Assembly: GCF_032229525.1 (NCBI RefSeq)
Contig: NZ_JAVTWB010000166.1
Location: forward strand, 1-7,334
DNA: 7,334 bases
Source: Accumulibacter sp032229525
GTDB taxonomy: Bacteria > Pseudomonadota > Gammaproteobacteria > Burkholderiales > Rhodocyclaceae
Direction of reading: 5' to 3'
Positions within the stretch are counted from its first letter, which is position 1. The number at the start of each line of letters is the position of its first letter. The notes under the pieces are model-generated. The model saw nothing but the letters and a program-made list of their open reading frames with translations, did no database searches and had not been told where the DNA came from. The translations under genes and the position numbers were made by a program. Shown piece after piece: positions 1 through 4,122 of this stretch.

Positions 1-52
1 CGAAGGCAACGCGTTTGACCACGCTTGACGACGGCGCACCAAGGAGACTGAA

Positions 53-277
53 ATGGGACAGAGCTACCCAATGATCCTGCCATGGGTCGCCAGAAAAGCT
101 GGAGTTCGCGACGACAAAGCCGAGGCCTTGTGGATGGAGGCCCTGAGCGATGCCAGTGACAACAAGGGCGCCGCGCCCGAATCGCCTGAATACTGGGAGA
201 TCGCCGTTAATCACCTGCGTGCATCCCTGGCGTGTCGCGGGCGCGCCCGCGACCAATCAATGACCTTGAGACACTAA
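53..277 (+). CDS. Small conserved-looking hypothetical protein (74 aa)
   Basis: An AAGGAG ribosome site lies six bases before the ATG, so the start is well supported. The 74-residue product is soluble and mostly helical, with no signal peptide or membrane segment. Its N-terminal half, with a PMILPWVARKAGV stretch (residues 6-18) followed by an amphipathic KAEALWMEAL helix, and a later EYWEIAVNHL helix, resembles short uncharacterised proteins that I recall from betaproteobacterial genomes. That resemblance is from memory and was not searched. The last ~15 residues (rich in Arg, Ser, Thr) look less conserved and may be a changed C-terminus, because the repeat-like and decayed DNA starts soon after the stop. 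No function can be assigned. The 52 bases upstream show no usable gene end; only a few codons of a possible preceding gene could be present. Confidence 0.65.
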   Translation: MGQSYPMILPWVARKAGVRDDKAEALWMEALSDASDNKGAAPESPEYWEIAVNHLRASLACRGRARDQSMTLRH

Positions 278-330
278 AGCACATTGATCTACCGTGAAAG
301 AACACACTCGTCGTGCAACAGCCGCTTGAC

Positions 331-360
331 TTGGTGCCATTCGCACCTGTCCCCTGATTT
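331..360. repeat. Possible dispersed-repeat fragment
   Basis: The bases here, read on the minus strand, contain ATCAGGGGACAGGTGCGAAT. A core of the AGGGGACAGGT type is a common element in dispersed repeats near REP-associated (IS200-like) transposases in proteobacteria. Only one copy is visible and no transposase accompanies it, so this is recognition of a familiar word and not a demonstrated repeat. It abuts the broken 5' side of the M20 amidohydrolase remnant and could mark the break. Confidence 0.25.
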
Positions 361-384
361 CCAGATTTCACAATTGGAATCTGG
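361..384. repeat. Short inverted repeat (7-bp arms)
   Basis: CCAGATT (361-367) and AATCTGG (378-384) are perfect reverse complements separated by ten bases. They sit between the repeat-like segment and the amidohydrolase remnant. The hairpin is small and has no T-tract, so a terminator role is doubtful. It may be a remnant of an element end, or chance. Confidence 0.3.
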
Positions 385-608
385 TGGCCACCGTTGGTAA
401 GTTGGCGGTCCATCCTGGTGCGATCAACTCCCTCCCCGGCAGCGTAGTATTTGCCCTCGATCCACCCGAGATCGACGGTGCGGGCCGCAATCAGGTTCCA
501 GGGACGAGCGGCGTTGTCTCGCATGGGCCTGGCGAGTATGCTTCGCCCGCGCAAATCGCGGCCGGTGTAAAAACGCTGGCGCCGCAACTTGCCAATCTGG
601 CAGCCTGA
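375..608 (+). pseudogene. Remnant of M20-family amidohydrolase (N-carbamoyl amino acid hydrolase / allantoate amidohydrolase type)
   Basis: An open frame encodes two separated pieces of one enzyme family. The first, around ATVGKLAVHPGAINSLPG (codons from about 387), matches the family's usual ATVG.L.V.PGAIN..PG strand-turn segment, which leads into the dimerisation domain. The second, SGVVSHGPGEYASPAQIAAG, matches the C-terminal SH.P.EY.SPED...G block, whose His is a metal ligand in intact enzymes. The helices that normally lie between them, on the order of 100 residues including the GAGHDA-type motif, are absent, and the whole N-terminal catalytic domain is missing. The frame is closed upstream by a stop at 327-329. 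Intact relatives of about 400 residues hydrolyse N-carbamoyl amino acids or ureides in purine and pyrimidine breakdown; this piece cannot do so. The assignment rests on motif memory. A tiny unrelated ORF is the alternative. Confidence 0.55.
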
Positions 609-666
609 AGGGGAGGCTGAACGGGGACAAGGCTGACCAGTGCATATGCGAAATGCAGGAACAACC

Positions 667-2010
667 ATGGAACGGCAGCTCATGAAACGCAGTGAAATCT
701 GGTATCACCTTTATCCGCTCGGTTTTCTCGGCGCGGACGATCAGAATCCTGCCCCTGGTGCCGTGGGTGGCCCCATTTCCCACCGCCTGGCAGACCTGGT
801 GGGCTGGCTGGACCAACTCGTCGACCTCGGGGTGACGGGACTGCTGTTGGGCCCGGTCTTCGAATCGGGATCACACGGCTACGATGTCGTCGATCCTTTT
901 CGCATCGACCGCCGACTGGGCAGCGAAATGGACCTGGTTCGCCTCATCGACGAGTGCCACCAACGATCTCTTCGAGTGGGGCTCGATGTCGTTTTCCACC
1001 ACGTCGGACGCGGCCATGCTTACTTTGTCGACGTATTGGCGCATGGTCGTGAATCTGCCCGGTCGGATTGGTTTCACGTCGATTTCGATCGCCAGGGAGA
1101 CGACGGCTTCAGCTACGCCAACTTCGAGGGTCACGATCAGCTGGTGAAACTCAATCATGCCAATGGCCAGGTTCTCGACTGGGCCGTGGACGTTGCCGGT
1201 TATTGGCTGGATCGTGGCGTCGACGCGCTACGATTGGACGCGGCTTACGCGATCCCCGCGGCTTTCCTGGCGACCTTTGAGAATCGCGTGCGTGCGCTGC
1301 GACCGGATCTGCTACTGGTCGGCGAAGTGATCCATGGCGACTACGTAGCAATCGCCAAAGCGTCACGGCTGGCCTCTGTGACGCAATACGAACTATGGAA
1401 AGCCATTTGGAGTTCCCTCAACGAGCGCAACTTCTACGAATTGGCACATGCGCTGGATCGTCACAGCGATTTCTGCCAGCATTTCGTGCCGTGGAATTTC
1501 GTCGGGAACCACGACACGACGCGGATTGCCACCAAACTGATCGACCGACGCCATCTGGCGCATGCGCTGGCGATCCTGTTCACGCTACCTGGCATCCCGG
1601 CGGTCTACGCCGGCGACGAGCAGGGAGCGGAGGGTACCAAGTACGATCGCGAGGGAGGCGACGCGGAGATTCGGCGTCCGTTACCGTATCAGCCCGCCGA
1701 GTTGGCCGGCGACAGTCTCCTCATCTGGCAAATGCACCGTGAATTGATTGCTGTCCGTCGTGCTCGACCATGGCTCGTCGATGGCGCGCTCAAAGTTACG
1801 CACCTGGGTAACCGCTCGATTGCGTTCGAGGTGCGCTCACAGCAACACCTGCTGGTCACGCTGTTGAACACGGATGACCGCTCCGTTCCGTGCGCCATTC
1901 CGCCGGGGCTCGTCCCGGTCGCCGGGCACGCAGTGGCCAAACCGGAGGCGACCGAGTTGCCAGCACACGGATGGGGAATCTGGTCGTCCGCTGGTGCGTC
2001 TGTCTGCTGA
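667..2010 (+). CDS. GH13 family alpha-amylase-type glycosidase
   Basis: A 447-residue cytoplasmic enzyme (no signal peptide) expected to act on alpha-1,4-glucans, maltodextrins or related oligosaccharides. All four GH13 regions are present on a (beta/alpha)8 barrel: region I DVVFHH (D107-H112), region II ALRLDAA with nucleophile D191, region III LVGEV with acid/base E220, and region IV VGNHDTTR with D283 stabilising the transition state. An ESGSHGYDVVD stretch follows beta-strand 2. The fold closes with a short beta domain from about residue 340 to the end. Region I carries His where the family normally has Asn (DVV.NH). Subfamily is uncertain: the short length and WYHLYPLGFLGA start recall cyclomaltodextrinase-like bacterial enzymes. 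I chose the ATG at 667 because AGGA lies six bases before it. GTG 640, ATG 646 and ATG 682 are in frame; residues after 682 contain the conserved start of the domain. It stands alone, with decayed DNA upstream. Confidence 0.9.
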   Translation: MERQLMKRSEIWYHLYPLGFLGADDQNPAPGAVGGPISHRLADLVGWLDQLVDLGVTGLLLGPVFESGSHGYDVVDPFRIDRRLGSEMDLVRLIDECHQRSLRVGLDVVFHHVGRGHAYFVDVLAHGRESARSDWFHVDFDRQGDDGFSYANFEGHDQLVKLNHANGQVLDWAVDVAGYWLDRGVDALRLDAAYAIPAAFLATFENRVRALRPDLLLVGEVIHGDYVAIAKASRLASVTQYELWKAIWSSLNERNFYELAHALDRHSDFCQHFVPWNFVGNHDTTRIATKLIDRRHLAHALAILFTLPGIPAVYAGDEQGAEGTKYDREGGDAEIRRPLPYQPAELAGDSLLIWQMHRELIAVRRARPWLVDGALKVTHLGNRSIAFEVRSQQHLLVTLLNTDDRSVPCAIPPGLVPVAGHAVAKPEATELPAHGWGIWSSAGASVC

Positions 2011-2337
2011 CCAACAGGGCGACCGCTTTGAGAATTTTGTGGGCGCTTGCGACGATGGCGCGGCTAGGTCCTGTTCGCGAGCGCAGTGCATTTGTGAAAT
2101 TGGACCTTGCGCCGGCCATCGCGCCTGCTGTTACCTGTGCCGGCCAGGGTTTCGATGCACGCCTTGCAGACATTCGAGGCAACCAGAGGGCTGCATGCTG
2201 CCACTCCGCCAAGCGCACATCAGAAGATGCGGGACCTGGAGTCCGTCCTCGGCTAGCGGCCGAAAGGTGGCGCGCGACACGGTTGCCGCGCGCGCTGACT
2301 CGAGACGGGTTTTCGCTCGTCGGTCGTGGGCTTCAGC
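2011..2337. other. Intergenic region without a recognisable gene
   Basis: The gap between the GH13 gene and the convergent coiled-coil gene has open frames on both strands, but none has a ribosome site, recognisable motif or codon pattern like its neighbours. They are run-ons of frames that overlap the GH13 end. A word CTGTTCGCGAGCGCAG at 2071-2086 weakly resembles the near-palindromic motif found twice at 2761 and 2946. No clear T-tract terminator for the GH13 gene is visible. Confidence 0.6.
2270..2293 (-). terminator. Possible hairpin terminator of the coiled-coil gene
   Basis: GCGCGCG (2270-2276) and CGCGCGC (2287-2293) form a perfect 7-bp GC stem with a 10-base loop, about 45 bases past the stop of the minus-strand gene. 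Only a short TTT run follows on the minus strand, so intrinsic termination would be weak. In GC-rich DNA such stems can be chance. Confidence 0.3.
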
Positions 2338-2622
2338 TTAGAGCTGCGACTTGAAGTACTTGAAGGAATGAACGAAGGCGTCGCGAATCTTTTCCATTTC
2401 CGCAACCATGCCGTCCCAGGAGTCTTCGCCGGCAACTCTCAGTTCTTCGAGCTTGGTGAGAGCCTGTTGGGACTGCTGGCGCAGTTTGCCCATTTCCTCC
2501 GCGTACTTCGCGCGCGCATCGGCCTTCGCTTCTTTCGCTTTGGCTTCCACCTCGCTCATCTTGGTATTCAGTTCGTCGAGTTGCAGTTTCATCTTCTCGA
2601 TGTAGTCGTCTCTTTTTGACAT
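2338..2622 (-). CDS. Small coiled-coil protein, Sll1863-like stress-response family
   Basis: A 94-residue, highly charged helical protein. Residues 1-65 are nearly continuous heptad-like coiled coil rich in Lys, Glu, Ala and Gln. A GEDSWDGMVAEMEKIRDAF segment (residues 67-85) and a terminal HSFKYFKSQL helix end follow. This arrangement matches short proteins annotated as 'sll1863 family stress response protein' or 'coiled-coil protein', whose molecular role is not defined. I chose the ATG at 2622-2620 because AAGGA lies about eight bases upstream on the minus strand. The frame stays open back to 3108, but that extension has no coding character. There is no signal or membrane segment, so it is probably cytoplasmic. 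It is transcribed divergently from the collagen-like lipoprotein, from the same 560-base region, which suggests possible shared control. Similar proteins are often placed near stress or envelope genes. Confidence 0.75.
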   Translation of the reverse strand: MSKRDDYIEKMKLQLDELNTKMSEVEAKAKEAKADARAKYAEEMGKLRQQSQQALTKLEELRVAGEDSWDGMVAEMEKIRDAFVHSFKYFKSQL

Positions 2623-2760
2623 GGTAATGGTTCCTTGTGGTTGAAAAGCTTGAAAGGATTCGGCTTGCAGGCGGTCAGGCACTCTGTGGATCGACTTGAT
2701 TCGCGCTTGCTGGAGCAATCGAGCACCGTGGTCAGCATAATCGGAAAGGAACGAGGACTC

Positions 2761-2776
2761 TGTGCGCTGGCGTACA
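2761..2776. repeat. Near-palindromic motif, copy 1
   Basis: TGTGCGCTGGCGTACA is close to the symmetrical form TGT-N-CGCTAGCG-N-ACA. It is preceded by GAGGACTC. A second version lies 185 bases away in the same divergent region, so it may be an operator or part of a dispersed repeat. Confidence 0.4.
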
Positions 2777-2945
2777 GATCGCAGCTCCCCATACGGCGGC
2801 GGACTATTGCACGCCGCAATTCTTGATGCTTGACGCGGTGATCGCAGCGTCGCCTGACCGGACGAAACGCGTTTGTCTTTGGCGTTTTGCTCAGACCCAC
2901 CCCGGCACCCCAGTACCCGGGCATCCACCGGAGAGAGGACGGCGC

Positions 2946-2963
2946 TATGCGCGCTAGCGTACA
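2946..2963. repeat. Near-palindromic motif, copy 2
   Basis: TATGCGCGCTAGCGTACA shares GCGCTRGCGTACAGA with copy 1 and contains the perfect eight-base palindrome CGCTAGCG; it differs by a two-base insertion in the left arm. It is preceded by GAGAGGACGG, as copy 1 is by GAGGACT, so the similarity extends outside the palindrome. Confidence 0.4.
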
Positions 2964-3125
2964 GAGCCGGCGGCAAAGCACGCGTAGTGTCCTCGCAAAC
3001 GGTGAGGCGCAGAGTTGGAGTACTCCTTGCAGAGATACACGCAAGGCGGCGACTGATCCGCTGCCGTAGCAGCGATGGCCTGATTTGCCGACGCTGATTG
3101 ATGTCCACGGAAACTGATCAATTCC

Positions 3126-3149
3126 GGAGGAGTGCTCACCATGATGTGA
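3126..3149 (+). promoter_or_regulatory. Ribosome site with two-codon minigene upstream of lipoprotein gene
   Basis: GGAGG (3126-3130) is followed after ten bases by ATG ATG TGA (3141-3149), that is, Met-Met-stop. The word GAGTGCT occurs on both sides (3130-3136 and 3149-3155), and CTCAC/GTGAG can pair around the start codons. The real lipoprotein start lies 34 bases downstream with its own AGAGGAA site. This may be a translational leader or chance. Confidence 0.3.
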
Positions 3150-3182
3150 GTGCTTCTCGTAAACCGCACAAGAGGAATCGCC

Positions 3183-3506
3183 ATGAATTACTCAAAGCTG
3201 ACTGTCGTAAGCCTTATGACACTTGCGCTGAGCGCTTGCTTTACGGTCCCCGCTGGCCCGCCCGGCCCGCAAGGCGCCACCGGCGCCACCGGCGGTACGG
3301 GGGCAACGGGGAGCACCGGATATACCGGCGCAACGGGAGGCACGGGCGCCACGGGAGGCACCGGCGCAACCGGGTACACCGGCGCGACGGGTGACACGGG
3401 AGCAACCGGCAGCACGGGCGCAACCGGTAGTACAGGTGCGAGAGGCAGCACGGGCGCGAAAGGTAATACAACGGGCGACACCGTGGTCATCGTTCCGGGC
3501 CGCTAA
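3183..3506 (+). CDS. Collagen-like Gly-X-Thr repeat lipoprotein
   Basis: A 107-residue protein. Residues 1-18 are a signal peptide (basic start MNYSK, hydrophobic core) ending in a lipobox LSAC, with Cys19 as the lipidated residue. It should therefore be anchored in a membrane by signal peptidase II processing, probably the outer membrane since residue +2 is Phe, not Asp. Residues 25-96 are 24 uninterrupted Gly-X-Y triplets, beginning GPPGPQ and then mostly GAT, GGT, GST or GYT, with GAR and GAK near the end. A short TGDTVVIVPGR tail follows. Such repeats form collagen triple helices in bacteria; Thr in the Y position can partly replace hydroxyproline, and glycosylation is possible. I chose the ATG at 3183, not the in-frame GTG at 3150, because AGAGGAA precedes it and only this start gives a proper signal peptide. 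The role is unknown; adhesion or surface structure is an inference. A strong hairpin follows. Confidence 0.85.
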   Translation: MNYSKLTVVSLMTLALSACFTVPAGPPGPQGATGATGGTGATGSTGYTGATGGTGATGGTGATGYTGATGDTGATGSTGATGSTGARGSTGAKGNTTGDTVVIVPGR

Positions 3507-3516
3507 GGACGCCCGA

Positions 3517-3548
3517 GGCGAGCCATGAACGGGAGTTCACGGCTCGCC
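3517..3548 (+). terminator. Hairpin terminator after the lipoprotein gene
   Basis: Left arm 3517-3530 and right arm 3535-3548 form 13 of 14 base pairs (one A/C mismatch) around a GGGA tetraloop, starting ten bases after the lipoprotein stop. A C-rich run follows in place of a T-tract, so termination may be weak or Rho-assisted, or the hairpin may protect the mRNA 3' end. The arms are nearly symmetrical and could work on both strands. Confidence 0.65.
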
Positions 3549-3609
3549 CCCGCGGCGGACACGGAGACGGACCGGCGATGAAGTCGTCCGGCCTGTCGAG
3601 GCCTTGGCA

Positions 3610-3684
3610 ATGAGCAATTTCCCGACCACCGCGCTTCTCGTCGATGACGATCCCGCCGATGCACGACTGGTCGAGGCCGGGCTT
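3610..3684 (+). pseudogene. Truncated response regulator (first 25 codons)
   Basis: The frame from ATG 3610 reads MSNFPTTALLVDDDPADARL and then VEAGL. The hydrophobic strand followed by VDDDPAD is the start of a CheY-like receiver domain, whose acidic pair forms the Mg2+ pocket. Homology stops at about 3684, before the phospho-acceptor Asp, and the frame then runs into sequence belonging to the transposase remnant on the other strand. An intact receiver needs about 120 residues. The gene was evidently cut by insertion or deletion. What output domain it had cannot be known. Confidence 0.6.
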
Positions 3685-3710
3685 GTGAGCTGGAACGGCC
3701 GAAAATTCCG

Positions 3711-4010
3711 TCACCCCAACTCCAGCCCTGCCACCGGCGCATCCAGGCCGACCACCTTGCCGTTAATGAGGAAGGTGCAGTACCCATGCAGCAGGATGTG
3801 CCGCCAGGCTGCCGGCGAAATGTGCGTGATCAGCGCCAGTGTCCTGGCGTTGCCGCGCACCTCGATCTTCGTCAGCAGCCGCGACAGGATGGCCGAGTTG
3901 TCGTGGATGACTGCGTTGGCGATCAGGGGTGCGCACGGGTTGTTGATCTCGATTTTGATGCCAGTGCGCCCGCTCAACTCTTTCTTGCCGCCGATCTGAG
4001 AGGAGTATAT
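3711..4010 (-). pseudogene. C-terminal remnant of a Tn3-family transposase
   Basis: On the minus strand, about 100 codons end at a stop at 3713-3711. From its start the remnant reads QIGGKKELSGRTGIKIEI and so on, then LIANAVIHDNSAILSRLL, then ISPAAWRHILLHGYCTFLI, and finally LDAPVAGLELG. The 'I-ANA-I--NS-ILS-LL' and 'ISP-AWRHI---G-YTF' blocks are characteristic of the end of Tn3-family TnpA proteins (DDE_Tnp_Tn3), which are about 970-1000 residues when whole. The upstream reading frame is closed by a stop at 4013-4011, so the first ~90 percent is gone and the remnant is inactive. No GGGG-starting 38-bp terminal inverted repeat of the canonical Tn3 kind was identified at either side. The left edge abuts a truncated response regulator and the right edge lies about 110 bases before atpD. 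Confidence 0.65.
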
Positions 4011-4011
4011 T
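3985..4011 (+). promoter_or_regulatory. Weak candidate promoter for the atp operon
   Basis: TTGCCG (3985-3990) and TATATT (4006-4011) resemble -35 and -10 elements but are spaced by only 15 bases. TATATT lies about 110 bases before the atpD start. It sits at the broken edge of the transposase remnant. This is the only AT-rich -10-like word in the immediate upstream region, so it is offered as a candidate only. Confidence 0.25.
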
Positions 4012-4122
4012 CACACGCTATGTACGCTGCCGAACAGAGTACTGAGTCCGTCAAGCGACATGGTTCGTTGCTACGAGGAAGCCAAGGCGCTTCACAGGTC
4101 ATTCCCGGTTTGCGGATGAGAA

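Larger units (their letters stand above)
2623..3182. promoter_or_regulatory. Divergent intergenic region between coiled-coil and lipoprotein genes
   Basis: This 560-base stretch separates two divergently transcribed genes and must hold both promoters. Open frames in it lack ribosome sites and known motifs, so I treat it as non-coding. It holds two copies of a near-palindromic word (2761-2776 and 2946-2963), each preceded within 10-20 bases by a purine-rich GAGGAC or GAGAGGAC run, and a ribosome-site-bearing minigene at 3126-3149. No convincing sigma-70 pair could be placed. A short untranslated RNA or alternative sigma promoter is possible but not shown. Confidence 0.45.

Noticed and set aside
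1..52. The end of an upstream gene
   Set aside because: All three plus frames stop within a few codons to about 24 codons and none shows recognisable sequence, so no claim is possible.
207..683. A 158-codon minus-strand frame
   Set aside because: It lies over the end of the small protein gene and the M20 remnant. It has no ribosome site and no recognisable fold; the plus-strand remnant explains the openness.
1874..2354. Two plus-strand frames (154-155 codons) spanning the end of the GH13 gene
   Set aside because: They start inside the GH13 gene and run into non-coding DNA. They have low-complexity Arg and Cys-rich content and no ribosome site.
2623..3108. N-terminal extension of the coiled-coil gene
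   Set aside because: The frame stays open far upstream, but the extra ~160 residues have no family match, and the ribosome site and coiled-coil start point to ATG 2622.
3270..3470. A CRISPR-like or tandem-repeat array
   Set aside because: The repetition is explained by collagen-like triplet codons in one frame. There are no spacers or constant repeats of CRISPR length.
3188..3490. A 100-codon minus-strand Pro-Val-Ala repeat frame
   Set aside because: It is the reverse complement of the Gly-X-Thr repeat. It has no signal peptide and arises from the repetitive DNA alone.
3685..3717. A Tn3-family terminal inverted repeat
   Set aside because: The bases between the response-regulator break and the transposase stop do not begin with the canonical GGGG, and no partner repeat was found on the other side.
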